A stretch of DNA of 64,000 nt, taken from assembly GCA_900404475.1 (NCBI GenBank), contig OUQQ01000033.1, forward strand, positions 1 to 64,000, read 5' to 3'. This DNA is from Spongospora subterranea. Lineage: Eukaryota > Endomyxa > Phytomyxea > Plasmodiophorida > Plasmodiophoridae. The notes below the pieces were generated by a model that saw only the letters and a list, made by a program, of their open reading frames with translations, had not been told where the DNA came from and did not search any database. Of the stretch, positions 11,043-22,760 are shown one piece after another. The translations under genes and the position numbers were made by a program. Numbering within the stretch: the first letter of the stretch is position 1; the number at the start of each line of letters is the position of its first letter.

Positions 11043-12612
11043 ATGGGTTTACACAGTGTTCTAGTGGTAATTTTGATTGTTCAGGGTTATGCCCATGACG
11101 CTGGGCAATTCGATCAGGATCATCGAATGCAGGTGCTCCAGGTTGATACAACGGCCGACGCATCGTCACCATCGTCGGCTTGCGGCAAACAGCTGGCCGC
11201 CTATAGCTCGACGTGCACCATCGCCGCCGACGACCCCTCCTGTAATGGCGCCACGAGCTGTCGCCCCAAGAAGGATCGCCTATTCCTAGCCGTTGCCAGC
11301 GCCTGCACCGCCGCTGAAGATGCCGATGCATTACGCCAAACGGCTGACGACCACGGTGCAGGCTCGGTAGCTACCCGTTCCAATAATTTCATGAGCTAAT
11401 CGTTCTCAATATCGGTTCAGGGACGATGTTTGCGACAGAATAACATGTATTGCTACACCAATGGGCAAAAAATGTTGGCGGATGCGGTGGCCAATTCAAC
11501 GTCTGATTCCGATTTTGAGTCCCGTATTGGACGAATCTGTTCAAGCCCAGCAAGCTGTGCAGGAAGAGCATTGGCGTTGAGCACCGACCCAACCGAGCGA
11601 TACGCCTGCAAAGCCAGCAGCGGCGGTGGCAGCAAATGGTGTGCCAAGGAGCTCCAGGACCTGAAGGCGGCGCTGAACGGCAAGGACGGCGCCCTGGCGT
11701 CCGTCGCCCCGCTGTGCAGCTCGTGCAGCCGGCGATACGGCTACCTGCCCAGGGACAAGATCGACACGTTCTGCCAGATGAGCCGGGGCGAATACTGTGG
11801 CGATAAACTCGTGAGGTCGTTCAACATGACGGGAACGTTACAGGGCACATCTCCTTGCCGGAACATGGACACGTCCAGGCCAGGGTTTGTGTGTCCGGTT
11901 TTGTCGATTCCAAAACCGCTGACATTCGTTGGTTTAGGTCCTGTACGGATGAATGCCGAGATTTCCTGACCGGCGTCGTGGCCGACGCCGGATGCTGTCT
12001 GGGAACGGCGTTCCAGAACTCGATGGCGGCGTCGTCGGGGACGACGGCGGCGGCCGCGTTGGCCAGTCAGCTGCAGTACTATAAGGACGATTGTGGGGTG
12101 GCGATACCCGATGCATGCGAGAGCGGCCAGACCGCGACAACGGTGACGTTTGTCTTGATGATCACGAACCTGGCGAATGCCAGAGCACACGTGTCGACGT
12201 TGTGTTCGGCGATACAGATGGAGGTGAGCGATTGGTTTCAGGTTGCACCGAGTGATGTTGGCTGTTTGCTTCTACAAAATACGTTCGGGTCGTTCCAGAT
12301 CAACTTTGCCACGAGCAAAGGAGACGTCAAGGTATGGTGTAGAGATGCGATCAAATAGGGTTCGGGTGATGTTGTTCAGCGAATGGATTTCAGGGAGATC
12401 AGCAATATTTACAGCAAAGAAGCACGGACGGGCTATTATCAGTTCCATTGATAACCAGCAACCTGTGGGCGGATTCGACAACAGACCCAACGGTGACGGT
12501 GGCAGGATTGTCGGTCGACGATGCTCATACGGCACCCAAGAGCGCGGCCGCCAACCAATCTGGCGACATGTTCATCCTGCTCGCCATGATCGCCATAAAT
12601 TACCTATTGTGA
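11043..12612 (+). CDS. Secreted cysteine-rich protein with C-terminal hydrophobic tail
   Basis: Four exons (11043-11366, 11421-11884, 11938-12331, 12394-12612) join in frame to about 466 residues; the introns are 54, 53 and 62 bp. The N-terminus (MGLHSVLVVILIVQGYA) is a clear signal peptide. The body carries many cysteines, often in CxxC or spaced pairs (CSSCSRRYGY, SCTDECRDFL, DAGCCLGTAF), arranged as repeated helical cysteine modules of about 100 residues. The protein ends with a short hydrophobic helix (MFILLAMIAINYLL) preceded by a small-residue stretch, which suggests a GPI-anchor signal or a membrane tail. The family is not recognised. The architecture suggests a cell-surface or exported protein; whether it interacts with a host cannot be read from the sequence. 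Confidence 0.75.
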
Positions 12613-12980
12613 TCGATCGTTAATGCCGTCTGGGGGTCCTCTGTCCGACACCACATTATCTGTCATGTCCCTGAGTGGTTTGGTTCCAGTACAGCAGCGC
12701 CACCCGCCTGGCACAATATATCCACGGGAGTGATCTCACTGGATCACGCACCGTTGCAATAAGTGTAAACGGTTCTCATATATAGAAATAGCCGATTCTC
12801 GCTCGGGTCCTGATCCGATCATAATTTCCGAAAATCATCATTATTTGAAAACCATATTCTGCTTTTTGTGCGTTCTCCCAGTGAAGAGCGAAATAAAAAA
12901 AAAATCATCCGGAGTCCGTGGCGGACTTACCCGCGTCACTGACAAGCGCGGGTCACATTTTCCCAATATTCTCTGTAATC
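12613..12980. other. Intergenic spacer upstream of ESF1
   Basis: No open frame of note. Contains ccagtacagc at 12687-12696 and A/T-rich tracts near 12890-12905 before the ESF1 start; it presumably holds the ESF1 promoter and the polyadenylation signals of the upstream gene. Confidence 0.5.
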
Positions 12981-15776
12981 ATGCCTGGGAATCCGAAGAA
13001 GTCTTCTAAAAAAAGCGCCATGAAACCCAAACCACAGAAACGGGATGATGACGCAGAACCTACAGCTGTTATTTCAGATAAACGTTTTGCCCATGTTCAT
13101 TCTGATCCCCGTTTCCAAATCATGCCGAAAGAGAAGCGGAAATTCAGGGTGGATTCGCGGTTCAAGGGCATGTTTAAGGACGACAGGTTCAAGTCGAACT
13201 GTGAGGAGACAGATATTGTCTCGATTCTGTGCTGAGGAAACATTCTCTGTGGGCAGATACGGTGGATGCGTATGGGAGGAAGGTGGAGACCGACACCTAT
13301 GGGGACGATCTGCATCGATATTATAATATTGACGATGACGATGATGAGGAGGAAGATGTTGGAAACAATGATGGGGAAGACGAACAGAAGTATATCACAC
13401 TCTTTTTGATGTTGTTGAATGCGATCAGCTAAAACCGGGTTGTTTAGGTCTGGAGAGATCAGGGATGTTTCCAAAGTTGGATTTGAGGACGACTCCAGTG
13501 ACGATTCGGAAGACGAGAATGACGAGGACGGCTCCTCCGACGCCGACTCCTACGATAGATTCAACACGGTTAGGGCCAATCAAAACTCAACATGTTCACA
13601 GATCATGTGTGGGCTGAATGTGGGTTGATACTGCAGAACCATATGAACAACGTAGAGGATATTCCTCTAGGTGATGAAACCCTTCGTATTGCTGTTGTCA
13701 ATCTGGAATGGGATCGTCTACGCGCCGTTGATCTACTAGTCTTATTCCAGTAATATTCGCGTTTTGGTATTTCATTTTTTCCAATCAACGTTTTCGGAAC
13801 GTCCAGATCGTTCGTTGGAGAAGGCGATGTCATCGAGCGTGTAGATATTTACTCATCCGAATACGGAAGAACAATGATGAAATTGGAAGCAGAGACGGTA
13901 CTTTATCAAACCACTGGGATCAACGAATCACTCGTTGACACATTCCTTTTAGGGCCCACAAGATCTCTGGGTGAAATCAACAACCGATGCAGTTCCTGCC
14001 AACTCAGACGATATCCATTCGGAAGGGGAAAATTCCGAAGACGACGGCCGTAATCTGCCAATTGCATCAAATTTATCCGTTTTTCATCCATCTCTTGCAG
14101 AACTCGACGCCGATCGCCTTCGATCGTACGAGACGCAAAAACTTCGATATTACGTGGCCGTGGTTACTTGCTCTTCATTGAAGTGCTCATCTAGAATCTA
14201 TGCCCAATGCGATGGCATGGAATTCGAGCAGACTTCCAACATTCTCGACCTTCGGTTCATTCCGGCCGAAGTGGAATTTCACGCTGAACATATCAGGTTG
14301 AACCGGCTGTTGGGTCTCTCCCGTTGTTCCGGTGTTGATTTGTTTTTTATTTTTAGGGATTCAGCCAGTGAAGTACCGTCCAACTATGTGCCTTCGGATT
14401 TCTACACGTCGTCGTTGAAGCACACCAATGTCAAATGTAGTTGGGATGTGAGCGATCCGAACCGGGACCGATTCTTCAAGAAGAAGCTATCGCACACTCA
14501 GATGGACAACCGGGACATTGAAGTACATCGTGGCAACATCTGCGCGCGTATTTGATTTTAACACAGAATTTTTCAGGTGTATCTGGCGCCAGCTGAAAGT
14601 GACGGTGAGGGCAGTGATGCAGCCTTATCTGTTGATGAAAGTGATGGAGAAGGGCAAAAGGTTGTGCTCAAGAAAAAGGCGCGCAATCGCTATTTGGGTC
14701 TTCTTAAAGGTTTGGGCGCGACAACGTCAAATTTGAACTGTTGAACCTGATAATGTAATGTGTATTAGATATCGACAGCATTATGGACGTGAACAGTGAG
14801 AAAGTTGACGACATCACTGTTTCATTCGAACCCGGTCTGAGCAATATCGGGCAAGCAATGCTGGACTCCAAGAAGCGAAAGGAAGTTGTCGCCAACGAGA
14901 CGGTGTGGGAGGCCAGGCAACGAAAACGAAAAGAGCGGAAGAGGTGATTGCTGCGACGTCTGGATATTTGAGTCGCGCTAACTGTTGATTGTAGGGGTGG
15001 TGTTGCCATTGACGATGCTAGCGGTGGGCTCACCAAAGATGAGGCCAACGATCCCTTCTTCAAAGATGCATTTAATGATGACCTGTACGAGGATAGGCCG
15101 AAAAAAGCGAAAGAACTCAAGAAGGCGAAGAAAGCCAAAAAGACTAAAGACGAGGTTTGTTTCACCTTTCACTTCGCTCAGGACTCGGCGGATTTACTTG
15201 TCGCTACACAGGTTGAAGAAGAGCAGAGGAGCCGCGCCGAGCTGGAGCTACTGGTGTTGGACGAAGGGCGAAACGAAGCAACGGAATCGCTTCATCGCAG
15301 TAAGGGCTACAATGTTCAACAGCTTATTGAAGCTCATGAAGGATCCAAAAAGAAAAGGAAAAACAAGAGGAAATTGTCTGAGGATGACACGCCAGCCGAC
15401 GGTTAGTTGGAAGTTTCAATTATTCAGAAAAGGTTCTAATCTGTTTCATACAGGGGGCGCCAAATTCGACGTTAACAATATTGTCAAAGATGACAGATTC
15501 AAAGCAATTTTCAAATCTGAAGCGTTTGCTATTGATCCAACGGATCCGGCGTTCAAGAACACGCAAGCGATGTCACAGCTGCAGGAAATTAGGCAGCAGC
15601 AACGAAAACAACACAATGCTGAACGTGAAGAAGCTGTAAAATCTCGAAAGCACAAGGCGATTATCGGCGATGTCAAAGCGGATGGCGAAACAATTTTTGC
15701 CGATATTGATGTTAACGCGCTTGTTCGGAAACTGAAAAACAATGCGACAAAGAGCAGTAAAAGGTCAAAAAAGTAA
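12981..15776 (+). CDS. ESF1: ESF1-like nucleolar pre-rRNA processing protein
   Basis: ESF1 is needed for 18S rRNA maturation in the nucleolus. The N-terminus shows the family pattern of repeated 'DxRF' motifs (DKRFAHVHSDPRFQ, VDSRFKGMF, DDRFKSN), then an acidic stretch rich in Asp/Glu (about 13330-13560). Next come an RRM-like core (ETLRIAVVNLEWDRLRAVDLLVLF, then IERVDIYSSEYGR and PSNYVPSDFYTSSLKHTNVKCSWD) and a Lys-rich tail ending with the ESF1 C-terminal block (VKDDRFKAIFKSEAFAIDPTDPAFKNTQAM). About ten short introns are inferred from frame changes. The start is the first ATG, at 12981. The 3' end converges on SDHC, with only 25 bp between the stop codons. Confidence 0.92.
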
Positions 15777-15801
15777 AACAAATATCTATCGTCTTTGTAT
15801 A

Positions 15802-16413
15802 CTAGTTTTTCTCATTGGATTTTTTCGCTGGGATGGAATAGCCTGCTAAAAAAACCGACAGCACTGCTGATGTTCCAAATAGAAGAATGCTTGATCTACG
15901 AGTCGCTTTAATTGTAAGTCCTTTACAAGTCGCATCCCAATACTGCAACGGATCTCAGGGACAATGGATACGACGTCTGTTTCGGGACATACCAAATGAC
16001 GAACTCCTCCCAGGTAGTGGTATATTAAAGGAAATCCGATGGACAATTTTACGGCAGGAACTAGAATCGGTGTTGCCTCTTGGATCGCATGAACCACTTG
16101 CACAACTTCACCCCCACAGGCAGAAATCAATCCAGCCCCAGCAACAACTATGTTGCCAGAATAAACTACTGATGCGACAAGTTTTCGAAACAAATACATA
16201 AATGATGGCAATAACCGGAGATATGCGTAAGAAGAGTGAGAAAGCAGCACAATAATGGGAAATAAACGCACCTCCAGATAAAACGACTCCAGTGACCCGG
16301 TTAGTGATCGACGATATGGCCGCCAAGGGAAAGTCGTATATTGTGACGTGAGGTGATATGGGACGAACATGGGACATGAATCTTCTCCCGACGAAGCGCA
16401 GATTGGATGTCAT
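15802..16413 (-). CDS. SDHC: Succinate dehydrogenase cytochrome b560 subunit
   Basis: Membrane anchor subunit of respiratory complex II, which binds ubiquinone and a b-type heme in the mitochondrial inner membrane. Three exons (16413-16272, 16168-15993, 15942-15802) give 152 residues. The signature RPISPHVTIYDFPLAAISSI and NRVTGVVLSGG is followed by a second helix and by PLIYHYLGGVRHL, where the His of the YH pair is the expected heme ligand. A third helix (SSILLFGTSAVLSVFLAGY) ends the protein. The N-terminal stretch MTSNLRFVGRRF is a plausible mitochondrial presequence. The ATG at 16413 is the first in frame. An intron falls directly after VRHL. Confidence 0.93.
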
Positions 16414-17653
16414 CGCCCCCAGAGACGCGCGATGTATTGCCAAACTAGCCGGAATGATATTGAATGCCAGATAGAGTGTCAATATTGGCACAAACCACAG
16501 TTGAATTGTTCACTGTACACTGTTAACGTGACCAATCTTCACAGTGCTGTACATGTACACACCCAATGTGAGATTAATCTTGGATTAATCAAGACACCCC
16601 CAAAACTACATGAAAGTTCGTACAGACCAAGGCTTCATCGGATTACTGTTTTTTTTTTCCAACTTTGCACCCGACTGACTTCCTCATGAACAACGACTGG
16701 GTATCAGAATTGAACGGGGTCCAAGCAGTTAAATATTGTTTTCTCGGAACAGTATCCATCTGAGGCTCTACCAATGGGTAGATAGGAATGAATTATCGTG
16801 ACTGTCGCCGAATCCATTGCTCTGGCTGTGGAATGACGAGTTGGGACTGATTTTTAGTCATTAGGGATCAGGTCTCACATTTACTGTTCTTTTGCAAGAG
16901 CAAAGCTACGTCCTCCCGCCCTTCGTCTGTTAGAGCCTTGGACATTGTTTGGAATGTCAGTGCTTCCATCAAAATGAAGACCATTTGTGGTGATCTAAAT
17001 GGAATGACAGATCGTAAGCAGTCAACTCCTGTATTAGCGATGGCAATGAGTAGTGATCTAAATTGAATGGCTAATCGTCAATGCCACGTGATTTGAGCAA
17101 TCCGTGCCATTCTGTTAAGTTTTGGTTGAGACAACAACTCCTGTATCCGTGGCAGTTCCAGATGAAAAGTGACATCTTCACATGTACAAACACGTGTTGG
17201 TGCACGGGGCGATTTGTTAGAAGCGGAACTTCAGAAAGGTGTCCACGTTTGAAAAACAGCAACTATTTCTTGTACATTGCCATCGTTTGAGCTCTCGGCC
17301 ATTCGAAATAAGGTTCGAGGTAAATGGATTATCAGGGTCTCCAACAGATTAGCATTGGCATTCATAATGTCGCACTAATGAGGCAGGATGAGAAAATCCC
17401 AATCAGAATATCATGCTCATGCTTGGTGTGTACTTCCCTGTGTGTGTTGATTGATCCAAGACGCACAACGTCTCCCATGCTGTACGTTTGTAATACAAAT
17501 GTGCCCAAACAAAACCGGTGTTCGTTTCGGGTCCTGATATTTTCGTCCGACAGCAGAAATTCATGTTGGTTTGTGTAGATTGCTTGCACTTCTCGCTGAT
17601 GCAGTACAACTTATGTGCTCTTTGAAAATTTATGCCACCACGTTTCGATGTCT
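16414..17653. other. Long spacer upstream of SDHC, no gene seen
   Basis: About 1.2 kb with only short, unconvincing open frames. The part next to SDHC is rich in tgtacac/gtgtac elements (16511-16560). Around 16990-17160 there are loosely repeated phrases (gatctaaat..gaatgg twice, caactcctgtat twice). I see no RNA gene or transposon ends. Confidence 0.45.
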
Positions 17654-17820
17654 TGATAAAGCCATACTTAACGGATATCGGGGTCGGGATCACTGAGATA
17701 TCGTCCAATAAGAGGCAGCAATGAAGAAAGATACGGACCAGCGTCTAACTGCATTGCCTGGAACATTCGTCCCCGTTGGAAAAAAGAAAGCGACTTCCAC
17801 CACAAGACAGAATACCGCGA
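17654..17820 (-). pseudogene. Duplicated exon fragment of the importin-5 gene
   Basis: This stretch is a diverged copy of 18664-18826 inside the importin gene. Both encode the same HEAT-repeat block (MQLDAGPYLSSLLPL followed by DPDPDIR) and both continue into flanking intron sequence, so the copy arose from genomic DNA and not from mRNA. It lies about 190 bp beyond the importin stop codon, in the same orientation. Open frame continues on the minus strand to about 17928, but nothing there shows that it is used. Confidence 0.8.
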
Positions 17821-18004
17821 CGAAATGACCGTCACGAGATTGTCAACCGTATCGAGGTAAGGTGGATTAGAGAGAAAACCCTCGGAGTGCATCTGCAAGA
17901 TTGTGTCGGAAAAGAGAAAACGATCCATAACTACTGTAATTGCTGGTTCATAACAGAGATGGTGTATTGATTGATTATTAGTAGATGAATGTTAAACAAA
18001 CGGA

Positions 18005-21000
18005 TCAATTCAGATTCGCGACTTTTTCTTTGAGATGAAGAGGCAATTCTGCCACTATTTGGGACATGATAGTCGGCGGCAATTGCTTGAGGATCGGAAT
18101 TATTCTAGCAGCCTGAGTAGCATTTGACAATTTCGTGTGGAGGACGTCGACAAGGATTTGAACAATTTTTGGCAGATTGCAAAGATCCTTGCCAAGCAAG
18201 TGCGTATTGTTACTACGCAAACCAATTAAATGGGGTTCCGAAAGAGCAAAATTTGAATCATCAAACCTTTCGATTAAATCACAGAGTATTGCGATGCAAA
18301 TGGCGCTTTCCTGAGCATCATCACGAATTGGAAGCATTCCCAGCCACATCGGGAGAAGCTGGGCGCAGTCGACGTGATCAGATTGATAACGTAGAATACG
18401 TCCTAAAGCGGCAACAGCATTGTCTGTGGCTCTCTTATTACCTAAAAAGGATGAAGACTGAGATAAGGTTTTGAAAACCCAGCTGAATCGAACCAGACTG
18501 CCTAGAGATAGGGTGCTGGATCATACTGATTAACGATTGTGCTGATGCAGAGACGTAAGGCACAAAGTGCTGACCAGCGTGTTGGGCACATACGGCGAAC
18601 CCGAACGCGACAGCCTGATCGCATCACAGCATTTAAAAACAGCATAGATCAATAAAAACCATTCGATAAAGCTATACTTGACGGATATCGGGGTCGGGAT
18701 CACTGAGATATCGTCCAATAAGAGGCAGCAACGAAGAAAGATACGGACCGGCGTCTAACTGCATCGCCTGGAACATACTTCCGTTGAAAAAAGAATAGCG
18801 ACTTCCACCACAAGACAAGATACCTCGACAAAATCGTCAAATATAAAAATTGCAATTTTTCTCGGAATCAGCCCGGACGATGGATCAAGCATTTGCATAA
18901 AAGCTGGCAAGGTCTCGTGGAAAATTGGTAAAAAATGCTTCTTCAACTGTTTGATCATCGATCCAAAGCATTCAGCAAGCATATACTATGGAGTGATGAA
19001 GGTCAGTGAATACAACGGCAATCACAGCGAATGAAAACCTGAAGCTGCTCTTCAGCCTCCCTTGTTTCGATGCGTTTATCATCGTCATCTTCATCATCTA
19101 ATTCTTCCTCTTCCGCTGTTCGAACCGCACTAGCCACGGCTTATTCAGAACCAATGCAAAACGTTACCGAACAATCCATACGCTGATCTGCGTCTTCCCT
19201 CGCAGTGTTCGACCATTTTAATTACTTGGTCTCTGACAGCTTTTACGATGTCCATCGGGAACATGGCAGCTGAGCGCTCACCACATTTATCGAAACAAGA
19301 CTGCATACAAAAGAATGAGGATACAAAAAAACCTAACTCGATTAATTAAACAGACCTGAATAGCATGCAAAAAGCTTGACATCACAAAAACGTCTTCTTC
19401 TTCTTGCAGAGCGTCAAGCAATGATGTGATGGTGATTAACGCCAATTCTTGAGGTACATTGATTTCACACATATTGGCTTCCTGGGCAGTGACCGCACAA
19501 AGAAGAAGATCAGGTAATGCACCAGCGCAGCTCCTATAACGTCGTGAGCAAAGCCGCATCGCGAAAAAGCGAAAGAAGTTTTTACTGCTGCACGTTTTCC
19601 TCGAAATGAAACTTTAACAAGGGCAAAAACGTTTCAACCGTTGGGCGCAGCCAGGGGAAAAAATCCTAGAAAACGATAAGAAGCTGAAATATGGATGAAT
19701 GAGCATCAAGCGGCATACTGACCTTATTCAAAGTTGCCACAAAAGATCCAAGAGCAGAACAGCCTAACGACTTTTCCTCAATCTGGTTGGTACTGATGCC
19801 ATATCTGAAAAAAAAAAACACTCACATACATATAAGAGCGCACAAAAATCGGCAATTACTGTTCATCTCCAATTTCGAATATTTGCTTCTCTCCTTTACC
19901 GTCGTCATCGTCTTCGTCAACTCGTCCTGAGCATGAATTTAGAGCTTTGATTACCCGCGAAAATGGAAACGAACCGAGAACACATTTGATTTGAGCACTT
20001 CGTAGGACGGTAGGAATAACAACGTGGCCATAGGCTGAAAATGATGGACCTAGCGCAGAGCAAATACGAGTCCAAGCTTGAACCATGTAGGAGTAAGAAG
20101 GATCGTCAGACGCAAACGCCCCGGCCTGCAGCAAACCCCACATCAATGCATTTACACTCTCGGAAAAAAAGATTATAGAGACCTGAACAATCTTTATTGT
20201 CAGCTCCATAACATCCTTGGCGTCCGGGGCAAATCTTTCATTTCCAACCGCCATGCCAATAAAGGTAATACATTCGAGAGCACGGCCTCTAAACATAGCG
20301 TCGTCTGGGCCTGGAAAAAACGTCAAAGCATTGATTTTTAAATATTTCGAACTGGCTCGCACCATTGGCATTTAGAATAGCGAATTTCAAAAGTGGAACA
20401 AAATGCTCATAAAACTTGGCGAATGAGGTGGAAATGCACTCAGCAACAGATGCAATTGCAGTCATGGCCTGTTCCTGAATGATACGTTGTGGGCGCTGAA
20501 GCATACTGTACAGGCGTGACACGAGGGTATCAGCGTAGGCTTGTAATATGTTGCCCTTACAATGCTCGGAGAAATTGATAATCGCGGCCTAGACAAACAA
20601 TGAGAAAACGATATGGCCTGGGAACGGAGACAAACCGCAGCATGCGACTGAACCCGAGGATGCCGGGAGTCTTCCATTGCAACCAACAGCGCAGGAAGAA
20701 TTTCAGCATGATAATCATTCTAAAAAGGGGCGAGTAAACCGAGGGCCAGTCGACCTTGAAATGACAAAGTTCACCTGGATATCTGGGCCAAAATCAGTGC
20801 ACATCTGACCCATGCAGTTGATAGCTGCATATTGGACATATGGCGATTCGTCACTACTAGTATATCGCAGCACTAACGAGACCATCTCTGGAAGTTTTTT
20901 CAGCGACATGACTTCGCTAGCCTATCAGAAGTTGAGATAATGATAAAAATTAGACAAAAAGAGCCAACTTGTGTGAGCGCCATTAGCGCGGCGAAACGTG

Positions 21001-22415
21001 ACTTCCATGATTTAGTATCCGACAATCCCTTACTAACTAAATTGACAATGACAGGTGTCATCTTTTTCCCGCCAACACTTCGAGAAATCCGATCGATAGC
21101 AGTTTCACCCTGAAAAATTCGAATCAATGGGATGCAGCGGGCAAAAACTGCAAAACGTACCGCTCCGAACCCAGCATCTTCACTCGCTTCCCAGTTTTTA
21201 CTCGCATGCTGCCAGGTATCATGTTCTTCATCAAACGCGATCATTAACGATAGTGCCAGCGAGATGGACGCCTCTAAAAGCGCCGGGCATTTACGGCTAG
21301 CATTTGGAGCACCTAAAGAACTTGCGTCACAAATTGTGGTTCGATGAGGTTAAGAGCACCGAAAAACCTTCGATGATGGTGGTTGCGAGCTCTAAGCAAA
21401 GTTGTAAGACTTCGTCATCGATAGCTGCATTATTGCTAACGTGCAACAGCATTTGAACAATGGAAGCAAAGTCTAGACGGAAAAAAACCGCCGATCGTGT
21501 AGCCATACTGATGAGCGAAGAAAGACAAATAGCACCAGAATCATCATCAGTAAGGAGACTATCCCTAACAACGTGCAATACAGGTAGGCGAAGATTATTG
21601 AAATGGGCGATTTGATTCTCGTCAACATGTATGAAAGTCGAGCTAACTGCTGTTAACGCGGCAGTGCGAACAGCAAATGAAGAATCCGACAGCCTATATA
21701 CAGTTTTAAATACCATTTTAAAAGGCGATGGCAGACATATACCCTCTTGTGAACAGGGCAACAAGGGCGCCGATATTGTCCCGTTGTACTTCAGGAAGAG
21801 CGTCGCCAATTTTCCCGAGAATAATAAGAGCAGACTGGAATGGAGTCGGCCATGAACAACCCGACAGGTGTCGTGGGAACGGTGAATATCTAGCCTTACC
21901 TCTCTCATTGTCTCTGAAGGCTGTAGAGACATCTGTTCAAGAGCGGGGATGATCTCATCCCACTGCCCTCGATATAGAGTGATTTGTGCCACGACAGCGA
22001 TCGTGTCACATAGTAATTTTCGGATGTTGGGCGATGATTCGGCCGCCACTGTTCTCAACAATGACGATTTCAGCTCGGCTTGTAGAGGTAGCGACAGCTT
22101 GTTCAAGATCATGGGTTCTCCAACCGGAAGATTTCTTCGCAAGAGCACTGCACATAGAGACCGCGCCTGAAATTGACGGTTTCACGAAACGCGTTAATTT
22201 GACACTGTAAAAACGGTTTGATGGAATAAACGCACCTCTGAAGGAGTCGATTCTTGGCTAAGAAGATGGATTAAAGCGCCAACCATAATCTCCGGGCACA
22301 GGTCAATCTGTTGGCGGAGCGTCTTTTCGGCCTGCTTCTGGACGGCCGATGTTGTCGACAAGGAGTTGGCGAGCAGGCCGAGAATGGCGCCGACCGTGTC
22401 TTCCGACGCGCTCAT
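18005..22415 (-). CDS. IPO5: Importin-5 / Kap121-like importin beta
   Basis: A karyopherin of the importin-beta family that carries proteins, notably ribosomal proteins, into the nucleus with Ran. The protein is built of HEAT repeats throughout. It starts MSASEDTVGAILGLL and has the N-terminal QKQAEKTLRQQ helix. Diagnostic blocks include a long acidic loop (19070-19135 on the plus strand, reading as Asp/Glu-rich before KRIETREAEEQLQ), LAECFGSMIKQLKKHFLPIFHETLPAFMQ, IFIFDDFVE, DPDPDIR, AVAFGFAVCAQHAGQHF, MWLGMLPIRDDAQE and NNTHLLGKDLCNLPKIVQILVD near the C-terminus. Over fifteen short introns are implied. One internal exon is duplicated downstream (17654-17820). The start ATG at 22415 is first in frame; tgtacagtgc lies about 150 bp upstream. 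Confidence 0.92.
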
Positions 22416-22760
22416 CCTTTGCTGGAAAGATGAGCCGCCTGGCTGCTCGATTTAGCCCCCGGGCACCAAATACCCGCCTGGTCCACTACACACCCACTGC
22501 CAACCTCTATATACGGGACAAAACAGTGTATTTCGCACTCCGAACTGCGATTAGTCTAATTGTACAGTGCGCGGCCGTTCCGAACGACCGACGCCCAGGA
22601 GACGCTGGCGCTGGCGCCGATCACGTTCGGGGTTTCACGCAATAATCCTTTCAGAATCGTCGGGAGAAACGGCCGCAATTTTATGTGGGTTCATTGATTC
22701 TTTTGATGCGAAAAATAGAGAGATTATATAGGGACGAGTTTAGTTTTACGAGATCTTGAT
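22416..22760. other. Intergenic spacer between importin-5 and iPGM
   Basis: Contains the presumed promoter of the importin gene, GC-rich near the start codon with tgtacagtgc at 22561-22570, and the 3' flank of phosphoglycerate mutase. A 98-codon plus-strand ORF here has no recognisable content. Confidence 0.5.
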
